Part shown: positions 1 through 9,317 of the stretch, one piece after another
Layout of the letters: the number at the start of each line of letters is the position of its first letter
Position numbering within the stretch: the stretch's first letter is position 1
From: Deltaproteobacteria bacterium
Lineage (GTDB): Bacteria; Myxococcota_A; UBA9160; SZUA-336
DNA: 64,000 bases
Direction: 5' to 3'
NCBI GenBank assembly: GCA_029261925.1
Contig: JAJDAJ010000077.1
Location: forward strand, 1 to 64,000
The notes under the pieces: generated by a model
Told to the model about the DNA's origin: nothing
The model's database searches: none
The model's input: the letters and a program-made list of their open reading frames with translations, nothing else
Position numbers and translations under genes: made by a program

Positions 1-785
1 TGGTGGGTGGGTGTCCTTGCTCCCCGCCCCCCCCCGACTCCGAGCTCGCGCGACGCATGGCCGCGATGACGGCCGAGCCGGGCCCCGGCCAGGCGGACCA
101 GAGAATGACGTGGTCGCTGGTGGCGTCGGGCTACGCCGCCGTGTGGGCGCGCGAGAACACGCGGGAGGCGATCTTCGACGCGATGGAGCGGCGCGAGACC
201 TACGCGACGACGGGCCCGCGCATGGTCGTGCGCTTCTTCGGGGGCTGGGACTTCGCGAACGGCGACAGCGTCGTACCCGACCTGGCGCGCACGGGCTACG
301 CGAAGGGCGTTCCCATGGGCAGCACGCTGCCCGAGCGTCCCGGCGCAGCCGCCGCGCCCGCGTTCCTGATCGCGGTCGCCCGCGACCCCGAGGGCGCGAA
401 CCTCGACCGCGTGCAGATCATCAAGCTCTGGGTCGACGCGAGCGGACAGCGGCGCGAGCGCATCCACGACGTGGCGGTCTCGAACGGACGCGAGATCGGG
501 CCCGACGGTCGCTGCCGCACCCCGGTCGGCAGCACGGTCGACGTCGAGCGCGCGACCTACAGCAACGCGATCGGCGCGGCCCAGCTCGCGACGGTCTGGC
601 GCGATCCCGACTTCGACCCGGGTCAGCACGCGGCGTACTACGTGCGCGTGCTGCAGATCCCGACGCCGCGCTGGACGACCTACGACGCGGCGCGCCGCGG
701 CGTCGCGCTTCCGGAGCGCGCGCCGCGCAGCGTGCAGAGCCGGGCCTACACCTCGCCCATCTGGTACACGCCCGCAGGCCACTGA
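1..785 (+). CDS. DUF3604 family protein, C-terminal part (5' truncated by window edge)
   Basis: The frame is open to the left edge of the window, so the N-terminus is missing; about 260 residues remain. The stretch GYAAVWARENTREAIFDAM followed by RRETYATTGPR and VRFFGGWDF is the hallmark C-terminal block of DUF3604 proteins, which have a PHP/metallophosphatase-like fold and are usually about 600 residues and exported. The end, with YTSPIWYTP, also fits the family. The biochemical role is not established. It precedes the P450 operon on the same strand with an 85-nt gap that holds a promoter-like sequence, so it is probably a separate transcript. Confidence 0.8.
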   Translation, partial: VGGCPCSPPPPDSELARRMAAMTAEPGPGQADQRMTWSLVASGYAAVWARENTREAIFDAMERRETYATTGPRMVVRFFGGWDFANGDSVVPDLARTGYAKGVPMGSTLPERPGAAAAPAFLIAVARDPEGANLDRVQIIKLWVDASGQRRERIHDVAVSNGREIGPDGRCRTPVGSTVDVERATYSNAIGAAQLATVWRDPDFDPGQHAAYYVRVLQIPTPRWTTYDAARRGVALPERAPRSVQSRAYTSPIWYTPAGH

Positions 786-807
786 GCCCGGGAGCCCGAC
801 CGGCCGC

Positions 808-837
808 TTGACCCCCGTCGAGGCCACGACCTAGCAT
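808..837 (+). promoter_or_regulatory. Candidate promoter of the P450-ferredoxin operon
   Basis: TTGACC at 808-813 and TAGCAT at 832-837 are separated by 18 nt, 33 nt before the P450 ATG. A purine-rich GGAAGGG lies just before the start codon. It resembles a sigma-70-type promoter; this is inspection only. Confidence 0.4.
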
Positions 838-870
838 CCCCTGGCCACGGGCTGGCCGGAAGGGCGTGCG

Positions 871-2121
871 ATGAGCGAGACCCTGGAGATCGGCGTCAAC
901 GAGGGCGAGCGTCAGCGCAACCGCCTCAACGCCCTCGGCGTGGTCAACGACCTGCACCCCCGCCTCGACGAGCTGCGCGATCAGGGCGACGTGCATGCGC
1001 AGAGCTTCAGCGCGCTGATGGGTCAGCCGGAGCCGCCCAGCCTCACCATGAACAGCGGCTCTCGCTACGCGGTGCTGGGCTTCGAGTCGGGCGACGCCGC
1101 GTTCCGCCAGCACGACGTGTTCTCTTCGAGCGGCTACCAGGCGACGACCTCGGTCTGGGGACCGAACATCCTCGCCATGGACAGCCCCGAGCACCGGCGC
1201 TACCGCAGCCTGGCGCAGCCGGCCTTCGCCAGCAGGACGATGGAGGACTGGGAGAAGCGCTGGCTCTCGCCGATCCTCGACGAGCTGATCGCGCGCATCC
1301 GCAGCGAGCGCTCGGTCGAGCTGTACATGGCCTACTGCGCGCGCTTCCCCGCCCACACCATCGCCAGCAGCTTCGGGATCGACGGCAGCGACGTCGAGGA
1401 AGTGCACGACATGCTGCTGCGAATGCTGGATCAGACGGACCCCGAGGGCGCCGGACGCGCGGCGGTCCGCATCAAGGAGATCCTCGGGGGCGTGATCGAG
1501 CAGCGCCGCGCCGAGCCGCGCGACGACATCATCAGCCTGCTGGCGGCGAGCGAGCTCGTCGAGGAGGACGGCTCGCGCCACACGCTCTCCGACCCCGAGA
1601 TCCTCGGATTCGCCGGGCTCATGCTCACGGCCGGATCGGGCACCACGTACCGCACGCTCGGCGTCCTGCTGCTGGCGCTGCTGCAGCGGAGCGCGCTCTG
1701 GGATCGCCTGGTCGAAGACCGCTCGCTGGTGCCCCAGGTGGTCGAGGAGGCGATCCGCTGGGATCCGCCGCTGACCATGTTCTCGCGCCTGACCACGCGC
1801 GATACCGAGCTCGCGGGCGTCGAGATCCCCGGGGGCTCGGTGGTCGACGTGGTGGTGACCGCCGCCAACCACGACCCGCGACGCTGGGACGATCCCCACG
1901 CCTTCGACCCGTTCCGGCCGCTGATCCCGCACCTGTCGTTCGCGAGCGGTCCTCACTTCTGCATCGGCAACCAGCTCGCCCGCATGGAGCTGCGCGTCGC
2001 GCTCGAGCGCCTGCTCGACGCTTTCCCCGGGATGCGCCTGGACCCCGATGCGCCCGAGCCCTACATCACCGGCCTGCTGTTCCGCATGCCCACCGCGTTG
2101 CCGGTGCTCCTGGACGGATGA
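871..2121 (+). CDS. Cytochrome P450
   Basis: This 416-residue soluble bacterial P450 is a heme-thiolate monooxygenase using two electrons from a ferredoxin. It carries the I-helix oxygen-activation motif AGSGTT (residues 254-259), the K-helix ExxR (E293-R296) and the heme-binding FASGPHFCIG with axial Cys364. Length is typical for class I bacterial CYPs. The ATG at 871 follows GGAAGGG. Its stop overlaps the ferredoxin start in an ATGA, so the two are translationally coupled and the ferredoxin is its likely electron donor. Substrate is unknown; a thioesterase and an amidohydrolase downstream suggest a catabolic setting. Confidence 0.95.
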   Translation: MSETLEIGVNEGERQRNRLNALGVVNDLHPRLDELRDQGDVHAQSFSALMGQPEPPSLTMNSGSRYAVLGFESGDAAFRQHDVFSSSGYQATTSVWGPNILAMDSPEHRRYRSLAQPAFASRTMEDWEKRWLSPILDELIARIRSERSVELYMAYCARFPAHTIASSFGIDGSDVEEVHDMLLRMLDQTDPEGAGRAAVRIKEILGGVIEQRRAEPRDDIISLLAASELVEEDGSRHTLSDPEILGFAGLMLTAGSGTTYRTLGVLLLALLQRSALWDRLVEDRSLVPQVVEEAIRWDPPLTMFSRLTTRDTELAGVEIPGGSVVDVVVTAANHDPRRWDDPHAFDPFRPLIPHLSFASGPHFCIGNQLARMELRVALERLLDAFPGMRLDPDAPEPYITGLLFRMPTALPVLLDG

Positions 2122-2333
2122 CGACGCCGGACGTGCGCATCGACCGTGAGCTCTGTATCGGCTCGGAGAACTGCCTGCGCTACGCGCCGGCGACCTTCGA
2201 GACCGACGGTGAGGGCAAGGCGACGCTCAAGCCGGAGCCCCGCGACCCGGACGACGTGATCGCGGTCGCCGTCTCCGCCTGCCCGGTCGGGGCACTGTCG
2301 CTCGCGAGCCGATCGGACCGGGAGACCGGATAG
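2118..2333 (+). CDS. Small ferredoxin, probable redox partner of the P450
   Basis: This 71-residue acidic ferredoxin has Cys13-I-G-S-E-N-Cys19 and a later Cys55-Pro. This is the CxxXxxC...CP pattern of single-cluster [3Fe-4S] ferredoxins that serve P450s, with Ser16 at the variable position. It starts inside the P450 stop codon (4-nt ATGA overlap), so expression is coupled 1:1. No ferredoxin reductase lies in the window; one must be supplied from elsewhere. Cluster type is inferred from the missing fourth cysteine. Confidence 0.92.
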   Translation: MTTPDVRIDRELCIGSENCLRYAPATFETDGEGKATLKPEPRDPDDVIAVAVSACPVGALSLASRSDRETG

Positions 2334-2376
2334 GGATCGCGGCCCGGAACCTCCGGGCCTGCTAGCCTGCGCCGCC

Positions 2377-3222
2377 ATGTCCGACTGGATCTACCGACAG
2401 GACGGCGAGCTCTTCACGCCGGGCAAGTGGACCGGTGGCCCGTGGTCCACCGAGCTGCAGCACGGCGGGCCCGTGGCGGCACTGTTCGCGCGCAGCGCGG
2501 AGCAGCTCGCCAGCGAGTCCGGCCTGCAGCTCGTGCGCCTGACCACCGAGCTCTTCCGGCCGGTGCCGATGGAGCCGCTGGAGCTCGCCTCGCGCGAGGT
2601 GCGCCGCGGGCATCGCATCGCGGCGCTCGACGTGGAGCTGCGGCGCCCCGGCCAGGCGGGGGCGCTGTCGCGGGGCACGGCGCTGCTGCTGCGCGCCGAC
2701 CCCGAGGCCGCGACGAGCTTCCCCGCCGCCGAGCAGCGGCCGCCCGAGCCCGGCGAGGGCGACGAGACGCCCTTCATCCCCGAGAAGATGGCGCGCCAGC
2801 GGCCGCCCGGCTTCCACTCGAGCATCCGCTCGTGCTTCGGGCGCGACGAGCACGGGCCGTACGCCTGGATCCGCACCGACCTCGATCTGGTGGCGGGCTC
2901 GGCCTCGACGCCCCTGCAGCACTTCTCCGCGCTGGCGGACATCTGCTTCGGCCTGTCGGGGCGCCTGCGCACGGATCCGGAGCGCGACCTGCGCTCGGCC
3001 ACGATGATCAACACGGACTCCACGGTGTACTGGCAGCGCATGCCCCGCGGCGACTGGATGGGCCTGCGCCCGCAGCTGCTGGCGGACCACGCGGGGATCG
3101 CCGTGGCGGACGTCGAGCTCTACGACGTCCACGGGCGCGTCGGCCGCTGCGTGCAGGCGGCCATGCACAACCCGCGCCCGCGCCACCTGGGGCCGCGCGC
3201 CGGGCCACCGGAGCCGGCCTGA
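2377..3222 (+). CDS. Acyl-CoA thioesterase-like, double hotdog fold
   Basis: The 281-residue protein resembles TesB-type double-hotdog thioesterases (the 4HBT_3 group). It has an N-terminal GGPW and QHGGPVAALFAR segment, where the central helix of the first hotdog begins, and a second half with LRSATMINTDSTVYWQRM. Such enzymes hydrolyse acyl-CoA esters. It lies 43 nt after the ferredoxin and is probably in the same operon. A TAGCCT hexamer ends 8 nt before the ATG and there is no clear Shine-Dalgarno site, so a leaderless internal transcript is possible. Substrate is unknown. Confidence 0.75.
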   Translation: MSDWIYRQDGELFTPGKWTGGPWSTELQHGGPVAALFARSAEQLASESGLQLVRLTTELFRPVPMEPLELASREVRRGHRIAALDVELRRPGQAGALSRGTALLLRADPEAATSFPAAEQRPPEPGEGDETPFIPEKMARQRPPGFHSSIRSCFGRDEHGPYAWIRTDLDLVAGSASTPLQHFSALADICFGLSGRLRTDPERDLRSATMINTDSTVYWQRMPRGDWMGLRPQLLADHAGIAVADVELYDVHGRVGRCVQAAMHNPRPRHLGPRAGPPEPA

Positions 3223-3267
3223 GAGCGGCCCCGGATGCTAGCCTGGGCGGAACGCACAGGAGGCCCC

Positions 3268-4452
3268 ATGGCCAGCACCGCGACCGCCCTCGACGACATC
3301 CGCATCATCGACACCGACGCGCACATCTGCGAGCCGCACGACCTGTGGACGAAGCGCGCGCCGGCCGCCTGGAAGGATCGCCTGCCGCGCGTGAAGGAGG
3401 TCGACGGCGAGCGGCACTGGTTCGTCGACCACGACATCGACCTGGGGCGCGCCGGCTCGGCGAGCGTGGTCGCGTCCGACGGCAGCAAGTCGCGCGGCAT
3501 GGAGTTCTTCGGCTGGCAGCTCGAGGACATGCATCCGGCCTCCTACGACATGGTCGCGCGCCTCGACGTGCTCGACCGCTTCGGCATCCACGCCCAGGTG
3601 ATCTACCCGAACCTGGCCGGCTTCGGGAACCAGAAGTTCGTATCGCTCGAGGACGACGAGCTGCGCCTGCGCTGCGCCACCGTCTACAACGACGCCATGG
3701 CGGAGATCCAGGGCGAGACCGGCGATCGCATCCTGCCGATGGCGCTGATGCCCTGGTGGAACATCGAGCACTGCGCCGGCGAGGTCGAGCGCGCCGCGCG
3801 CATGGGTCTGCGCGGGATCGTGATGTGCAGCGACCCGGACAGCATCGGCCTGCCCGACCTCGGCGACGACGCCTGGTCGCCGTTCTGGGAGGTCTGCAAC
3901 GACCTCGACATGCCGGTGAACTTCCACATCGGCGCGAGCGAGACGTCGTGGAACATGTACGGGCGCGCGGCCTGGCCGTCGATGACCCAGGCGCGACAGC
4001 TCGCGCTGGGCTCGGCCAACCTGTTCATGGAGAACGGCCGGGTGCTAGGCAACCTGCTGTACAGCGGGGTGCTCGAGCGCTTCCCGCGCGTCAAGGTCGT
4101 CTCGGTCGAGAGCGGCATCGGCTGGATCCCGTTCATGCTCGAGACACTCGACTACGAGTGGAACGAGACCGGCGCGCAGAAGGAGATGCCGCTGACCATG
4201 AAGCCGTCGGATTACTTCCGGCGCCAGGTGTACGGCTGCTTCTGGTTCGAGCACGCGGCCCCGACGCGGCTGATCGACGTCATCGGGGAGGACAACGTGC
4301 TCTTCGAGACCGACTTCCCGCACCCGACCTGCCTGTACCCCGACGTGAAGGGCTACATCGCGGAGGTCACGGCGGACTGGTCGGACGAGCGGCGGCGCAA
4401 GATCCTGCAGGACAACGCCGCGGCGCTGTACAAGGTCAAGCTGCCGAGCTGA
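3268..4452 (+). CDS. Amidohydrolase family protein (PF04909, ACMSD-like TIM barrel)
   Basis: This 394-residue metal-dependent TIM-barrel hydrolase or decarboxylase of the amidohydrolase-2 group opens with IIDTDAHICEPHDLW, the strand-1 metal motif of this subfamily (DxH rather than HxH). Near the C-terminus FETDFPHPT holds the conserved catalytic Asp. The ATG at 3268 is preferred over an upstream in-frame ATG at 3235 because AGGAGG lies 5 nt before it. It is the last gene of the P450 operon. Three further members of this family occur in the window (44109, 52806, 63426). The reaction is not predictable; some relatives are decarboxylases and others hydrolases. Confidence 0.88.
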   Translation: MASTATALDDIRIIDTDAHICEPHDLWTKRAPAAWKDRLPRVKEVDGERHWFVDHDIDLGRAGSASVVASDGSKSRGMEFFGWQLEDMHPASYDMVARLDVLDRFGIHAQVIYPNLAGFGNQKFVSLEDDELRLRCATVYNDAMAEIQGETGDRILPMALMPWWNIEHCAGEVERAARMGLRGIVMCSDPDSIGLPDLGDDAWSPFWEVCNDLDMPVNFHIGASETSWNMYGRAAWPSMTQARQLALGSANLFMENGRVLGNLLYSGVLERFPRVKVVSVESGIGWIPFMLETLDYEWNETGAQKEMPLTMKPSDYFRRQVYGCFWFEHAAPTRLIDVIGEDNVLFETDFPHPTCLYPDVKGYIAEVTADWSDERRRKILQDNAAALYKVKLPS

Positions 4453-4506
4453 CGCGCAGCAGTGCGGGGCCGTCGAGGGCGCGCGCGTCACGCCACCCGC
4501 CGGTCG

Positions 4507-5268
4507 TCAGATCATCACACCGCCGCCGTCCACGGCGATCGACTGGCCGTTGACCCAGCGCGCCTCGGGCGAGCAGAGCCAGACCGCTGCCGCGGCCACG
4601 TCGGCGGCGCTGCCGAGCTCGCCGCCCGGCGATATGCCGCGCATCATCTCCAGGAACTCCGGCGAGTTTGCCCGGATCATCGGCGTGTCCGTCGCGCCGG
4701 GCAGGATGGCGTTGCTGCGGATGCCCTGCGCCAGGTGCTCCTGCGCGGCGACCTTCACGAGCCCGAGCACGCCGTGCTTGGCGGCGGTGTAGTGTGGCTG
4801 TCCGGGAGCCGGGACGCGGCCCGCGCCCGACGATGTCGCGCAGAGCGCACCCCTTCCGCCGTCGATCGGCTCCTGGGCGAGCATGGCGCGGATCTCGTGC
4901 TTCATGCACAGGAACACGCCGGTGAGGTTCACATCGATGATCTGCTGCCAGTCGGTCGCGGTCAGCTCGACGAAGGGACGTGGGAGGTGCGAGATGCCGG
5001 CGTTGTTCAGCGCGGCGTCGAGCCGGCCGTAGCGCTCGATCGCGGCCGCCACCATCGCCTCGACCGAGGCCTCGTCGGCCACGTCGACCTCGACCGCGAT
5101 GGCCTCCCCCCCTGCCGCCGCGATCCGCTCGACGGTCGCCTTCGCGGCCGCGGTGTCGCGATCGGCCACCACGACCCGCGCGCCCTCACGGGCGAACTGC
5201 TCGGCGGCCGAGCGCCCGATCCCGCTGCCCGCGCCCGTGACCAGCGCGGTCCTCCCCTCGAATCGCAT
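4507..5268 (-). CDS. SDR family NAD(P)-dependent oxidoreductase
   Basis: A 253-residue classical short-chain dehydrogenase/reductase. It shows the cofactor motif TGAGSGIG (residues 11-18), NNAG (88-91), the catalytic Ser147 with Tyr160-x3-Lys164 (YTAAK), and a C-terminal NGQSIAVDGG. The ATG at 5268 was chosen because GGAGG precedes it by 8 nt; an upstream ATG at 5307 would add 13 unconserved residues. It converges on the amidohydrolase at 3268 and is probably monocistronic. Substrate is likely a secondary alcohol or ketone, not further defined. Confidence 0.92.
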   Translation of the reverse strand: MRFEGRTALVTGAGSGIGRSAAEQFAREGARVVVADRDTAAAKATVERIAAAGGEAIAVEVDVADEASVEAMVAAAIERYGRLDAALNNAGISHLPRPFVELTATDWQQIIDVNLTGVFLCMKHEIRAMLAQEPIDGGRGALCATSSGAGRVPAPGQPHYTAAKHGVLGLVKVAAQEHLAQGIRSNAILPGATDTPMIRANSPEFLEMMRGISPGGELGSAADVAAAAVWLCSPEARWVNGQSIAVDGGGVMI

Positions 5269-5362
5269 GCCGGGTCCTCCAGCGACGCCGCGCGCCGTCT
5301 GGCCCATGATCGCGGGAGCGCGCGGGGAAGTCCAAGCGACGCGCGGAGCCGCCCGGAGCGGC

Positions 5363-6496
5363 TCAGCCCTCGATCACCTCGAGGTACACGTCGCGGGTCT
5401 GGCGCGCCGAGCGCAGCGGCGTGAAGCCGCGCGCGTGCGCCGCGCCGGCCTGCTGCCGGGCCCGGAGCATGGATCCGTCCAGCGCCTCGAGCGCGAGCAT
5501 GGCGCGCCCCCAGGCGGCCGCGTCGTCGACGGGGCAGTAGTCCACGTGAGATCCCAGGATCTCCTGCAGAACCGGCAGCGCGCTGGCCACCGTGGGGGCA
5601 CCGGCCGCCAGCGCCTCGAGCGGCGGGTAGCCGAAGCCCTCGGCCCGGCTGGGGAACAGGACGCCGCGCGCGCTGCGCCGCAGGGCCCCCAGGTCCTCCT
5701 CGGATACGTGGCCGAGGTCGATCACGTGCCGCGAGGTCGCGGTCCTGAGCGCCTCGAGCTCGTGGGAACGCGGGCCGCTGCGTCCCACCATCACCAGCTT
5801 CGGGACCTCGCGGCCCGAGGCCTCGATGTCGAGCAGCGCACGCAGCAGGACCGACGGGTTCTTGCGCGGATCCGCGGGTCCGACGAAGAGCAGGAAGCGC
5901 CCGGGCAGCGCCGGCAGCCGCCGTCGCAGCCGCTCCAGCTCGTCGGCCGGGGCGTCGGGGGCGTCGGGCGCGTCGATCAGCTCCTGGGGCAGGCCGCAGT
6001 GCACGACCCGCAGCCGGTCGGCGACTGCCGGATAGCGGCGGGCCACGCGATCGCGCACGTCGGCGCTGTCCACGATCACGCGCGTGGCGGCGCGCAGCAC
6101 GACGGGGACCAGCGCGCGGGACAGCAGACGGTGGCGCCGGCTCACCAGCTCCGGATGCTCCATGGGGATCAGGTCGTGCAGGGTCACGACCAGCGGACAC
6201 CCGGCACCCAGCGGTGCCTCGAAGTTGACGGTCGCGTGGTGGAGCGCCGGACGCAGCGCCCGCAGCCGCCGCGGAAGAACGAACAGGTTCCACAGGTTCC
6301 GGGAGCCGCGCGGACCCGGCTCGCGCGCCCAGCCCCGATCCTCGGGCAGCGGTGCGTCGCAGTGGGCGACCCACTCCATGCCGTCCGGAGCGAGCTGTCG
6401 CAGGCCCTGCCAGAGCGCCCGCTGGTAGGTCGCAATCCCCATGCCGGACTGACCCATGAATCGCAGGTCGATGGAGACGAGTGCGCGATCGGCCAT
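5363..6496 (-). CDS. Glycosyltransferase family 1/GT4-type
   Basis: A 377-residue GT-B-fold retaining glycosyltransferase. The N-terminal half has GQSGMGIATYQRAL and LHDLIPMEHPEL; the C-terminal half has FVGPADPRKNPSVLL and the nucleotide-sugar motif E286-GFGYPPL-E294 (E-x7-E) of GT4 enzymes. It would transfer a sugar from an activated donor to a lipid or glycan acceptor in the cytoplasm. It is divergent from a polysaccharide flippase, which supports a role in surface glycan assembly. Confidence 0.9.
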   Translation of the reverse strand: MADRALVSIDLRFMGQSGMGIATYQRALWQGLRQLAPDGMEWVAHCDAPLPEDRGWAREPGPRGSRNLWNLFVLPRRLRALRPALHHATVNFEAPLGAGCPLVVTLHDLIPMEHPELVSRRHRLLSRALVPVVLRAATRVIVDSADVRDRVARRYPAVADRLRVVHCGLPQELIDAPDAPDAPADELERLRRRLPALPGRFLLFVGPADPRKNPSVLLRALLDIEASGREVPKLVMVGRSGPRSHELEALRTATSRHVIDLGHVSEEDLGALRRSARGVLFPSRAEGFGYPPLEALAAGAPTVASALPVLQEILGSHVDYCPVDDAAAWGRAMLALEALDGSMLRARQQAGAAHARGFTPLRSARQTRDVYLEVIEG

Positions 6497-6723
6497 CTTC
6501 GGCCGCGGAGTCTAGGCGACGACACGCGCTGCGCCATGCGGGCGCGCGCACGACCGGCGACGATCCGGCGAGATGGTACCCTCGCCGCCTCGCGGACTGC
6601 CGCCGGCTCGTCTCTCGCGGAGATGTCCACGCCCAGGGAGCCAGACGATCGCATGCGAGCGGGAGCTTCTCGAGCCGGAAGGATCGGCGATCGTTCCCGC
6701 GCCGCGCAGCGGGATCGGCGCCG
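6497..6723. other. Divergent intergenic region between glycosyltransferase and flippase
   Basis: The 227-nt region separates two divergently transcribed glycan genes. It contains a GGTACC palindrome near 6575 that could be part of a shared regulatory site. No convincing -35/-10 pair and no small ORF with a ribosome-binding site was found. Confidence 0.3.
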
Positions 6724-8241
6724 TTGAGCGGTACGAGCGCGCAGCGGCGGCTCCGGTCCAACTTCCTGTCCAACGTGCTGGGACACGGCTGGTCGTTCGG
6801 CGTGTTCCTGGTGTCCACGACGGTCCTGCTGCGCGAGCTCGGCGCGACGCAGTACGGCCTCGTCGGTGTGTACCTGCTCGGTCAGGGGCTGAGCCGGGTG
6901 CTCGACATGGGGCTGACGCCGACGGTCAACCGCGAGTTCGCGCGCGCCATGGAGGCCGGTAACCAGCACCGCGCCGCAACAATGTTCGTGACGTTCGAGC
7001 GGGTCTTCCTCGCGCTCGGCGTGCTCTTCCTGATCGTGGGCGGACCGTTCGCACCCCTGGTCGGGGAGCGCTGGCTCGGCGACAAGGGCATCCCGGCACC
7101 GGTGATCTCGGGCACGCTGTTCTGGATCGTGCTCACGCTCGGGATCCAGTGGCTGACGACGTTCTACTACGGCGTGCTCCTGGGTCAGGAGCGGCAGGTC
7201 GTCTTCAACGTCGCGCGCTCGGTGGAGGTGACCCTGCGCCAGCTCGGCGGCGCGGCCGTCGCGGCGCTCACCGGGTCCGCCGAGGCCGTGTTCACCTGGA
7301 TGGCCGGCAGCATCGCGGTCAGCGCGGTGGTCATGCGCGTGGTCTGCCTGTCGGGGATCGAGGCGCGGCGCGGCGCGCGCTTCGACGCCGGCGTGCTGCG
7401 CGACTGCTGGCGCTTCGTCTCGGGCATGGCGCTGGTGTCGATCTCGGGCACGCTGATCTCGTACCTCGACCGCGTCGCCGTGTCGGTCTGGCTGCCGATG
7501 GATCGCTTCGGCCTGTACACGCTCGCCTACCAGGCCGCCTCGACGATCCCGACCCTTCTGATCGCGCCGATCTTCGTCGCCTACTACCCCCGGATGTGCG
7601 CGCAGGCCACGGCCAGCGACGACGGCGAGCTGCGCCACACGTACCGCAGTGCCATGCAGATCTTCGGGCTCGTGTCGGGCACGGCGACCGCGGCGCTGGT
7701 GCTGCACGGGCGTCCGCTGATCGAGATCTGGACCGGTGATCCGGAGATTGCCGCGGCGGTCGCGCCGCCGCTCGCCCTGCTCGCGCTGGGCATGCTGCCC
7801 AACGCGCTGATGAACGCGCCCTACGCGCTGCAGCTCGCGAAGGGGAACACCGCCCTGCCGCTCAGGCTGAACGGGGTCGCGATCGCCGTGCAGGCCCTGA
7901 TCGCCGTGCTGCTGATCCCGCGCTTCGGTCTGGTGGGTGCGGCGGCCGCGTGGTGCGGCTCGATGTGGGCGTACTTCGCGGTGGGCGTGCTCGCGACGCA
8001 GCGCGCATTCTGGGGCCGGATCGAGCCCCGCGCCGTCCTGACCGACGCGATCCGGCCGGCTGCCCTCGCCTTCGCACCCTTCGCGCTGCTCTGGTGGCCC
8101 GCGTCGTGGGTGGGCTCACCGCTCGCCCACCTGCTGGCGAGCGGCGTGGCCGCCGCGCTCGCGCTCGCGCTCGGCCTCAGGACCGTGAGCGGCTTCCGCG
8201 AGCTCCTGCGCCTGGGTCCGGCCGGGTCCCCGACGACCTGA
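6724..8241 (+). CDS. Polysaccharide flippase-like membrane protein (MOP/MATE superfamily)
   Basis: About 505 residues, nearly all in 12-14 hydrophobic segments, starting with NFLSNVLGHGWSFGVFLVSTT. It also has LLREL..TQYGLVGVYLL and YLDRVAVSVWLPMDRFGLY, typical of Wzx/oligosaccharide flippases that translocate lipid-linked sugars across the inner membrane. No ATG fits the start: the frame upstream is unrelated in composition, and TTG at 6724 gives the expected short N-terminal tail (MSGTSAQRRLRSNF). The start is therefore moderately certain. It is divergent from the GT4 gene and 8 nt from the convergent DapB-like gene. Confidence 0.82.
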   Translation: MSGTSAQRRLRSNFLSNVLGHGWSFGVFLVSTTVLLRELGATQYGLVGVYLLGQGLSRVLDMGLTPTVNREFARAMEAGNQHRAATMFVTFERVFLALGVLFLIVGGPFAPLVGERWLGDKGIPAPVISGTLFWIVLTLGIQWLTTFYYGVLLGQERQVVFNVARSVEVTLRQLGGAAVAALTGSAEAVFTWMAGSIAVSAVVMRVVCLSGIEARRGARFDAGVLRDCWRFVSGMALVSISGTLISYLDRVAVSVWLPMDRFGLYTLAYQAASTIPTLLIAPIFVAYYPRMCAQATASDDGELRHTYRSAMQIFGLVSGTATAALVLHGRPLIEIWTGDPEIAAAVAPPLALLALGMLPNALMNAPYALQLAKGNTALPLRLNGVAIAVQALIAVLLIPRFGLVGAAAAWCGSMWAYFAVGVLATQRAFWGRIEPRAVLTDAIRPAALAFAPFALLWWPASWVGSPLAHLLASGVAAALALALGLRTVSGFRELLRLGPAGSPTT

Positions 8242-8249
8242 GCGCCGGC

Positions 8250-9317
8250 TCAGTCCGCCGAGAGCGCAGCGGGCGGCAGCGTCAGGGGCAGATCGGTCGC
8301 CGTCACGATCCCCGGAGGCGCGGCACAGACGTGCGGGATGGCGTTCACGATGCGCATGGTCGTGGCGACCATGCCGTGCTCGCTCGCGTCGTCGGGCGGG
8401 CCGAGGCTCAGCTCGCACTGGACGTCGGGATCACCGTGGATCTGCAGCCGGTAGGTGCCGTCGCGCGCCGCGGTCGGCCAGTCAGCAGCGATGTCGGGGG
8501 CCATGCGGTTGACGTGCTCGATCACGATCGCGTCGCGGCCACCGACGACCCCGATCGTCTCGAAGCGGACCGCCCCCACGGTGCCCGCCTCGATCACGCC
8601 CGCCGCGACCTCGAGCCGGCGCTCCGTGACGCGCTTCTCGTAGGTCTCGCGGATCCCGTCGAGCTTGGCGCCGAGATGGTCGGCGACCATGCGCACGGGT
8701 GGAGCCCAGGCCGAGGCCTGCACGCCGGGCAGCTCCATCAGCGCCCGATCTCCGGGAAGCTTGCCGAAGCCGAAGACCTCGAACATGGTGAATGCCACCG
8801 GATAGCCCGAGTACTCGAAGATCTCCTGGGTGCGGATGCTGTCGATGCGGTTCGACAGCGTGGCCAGCGCCAGCACCAGGTGGTCGGCCGCGAATCCGGG
8901 CTCGATCCCCGACGCGTACAGCGAGGCGCCCCCGGCCCGGCATGCGTCCTCGATCCGCGCGACCGCGGCGGGGTCGTAGCCCGCGGGGTGCACCAGCCCC
9001 GGCACCGAGGTGGTCACCACGTTGATCCCCGCGCCGAGAATGCGGCAGAAGTCGTCCACGCACTCGCCGGGCCGCGACTCGCCGCTCGCGGTGTACGAGA
9101 CGCAGTCGGGCGCGAGCGCCAGCAGCGCGTCGGCGTCGCCGCTGGCCACGAGTCCGAGCGGCGCGCCGCCGGCGAGCTCGCCCGCATCGCGCCCCTGCTT
9201 GTCGGCCGAGTGGACCCAGACGCCCGCCAGCTCGAGATCGGGGCGTCGGGCGAGCGTGCGGATGGCGATGACCCCGCAGCCGCCCGTGGACCACTGGACG
9301 ACGCGCAGGCGCTTCAC
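8250..9317 (-). CDS. DapB-like NAD(P)-dependent dehydrogenase (2,4-diaminopentanoate dehydrogenase-like)
   Basis: A 355-residue protein with an N-terminal Rossmann segment (RVVQWSTGGCGVIAIRTL) and a dihydrodipicolinate-reductase-like core (GINVVTTSVPGLVHP, LYASGIEPGFAADHL). These large DapB relatives are common in actinobacteria and environmental proteobacteria and include 2,4-diaminopentanoate dehydrogenase, but most members have no known substrate. It overlaps the upstream D-aminoacylase gene by 4 nt (ATGA), so the two proteins are translationally coupled and probably act on one amino-acid-like or amide substrate. Confidence 0.82.
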   Translation of the reverse strand: MKRLRVVQWSTGGCGVIAIRTLARRPDLELAGVWVHSADKQGRDAGELAGGAPLGLVASGDADALLALAPDCVSYTASGESRPGECVDDFCRILGAGINVVTTSVPGLVHPAGYDPAAVARIEDACRAGGASLYASGIEPGFAADHLVLALATLSNRIDSIRTQEIFEYSGYPVAFTMFEVFGFGKLPGDRALMELPGVQASAWAPPVRMVADHLGAKLDGIRETYEKRVTERRLEVAAGVIEAGTVGAVRFETIGVVGGRDAIVIEHVNRMAPDIAADWPTAARDGTYRLQIHGDPDVQCELSLGPPDDASEHGMVATTMRIVNAIPHVCAAPPGIVTATDLPLTLPPAALSAD

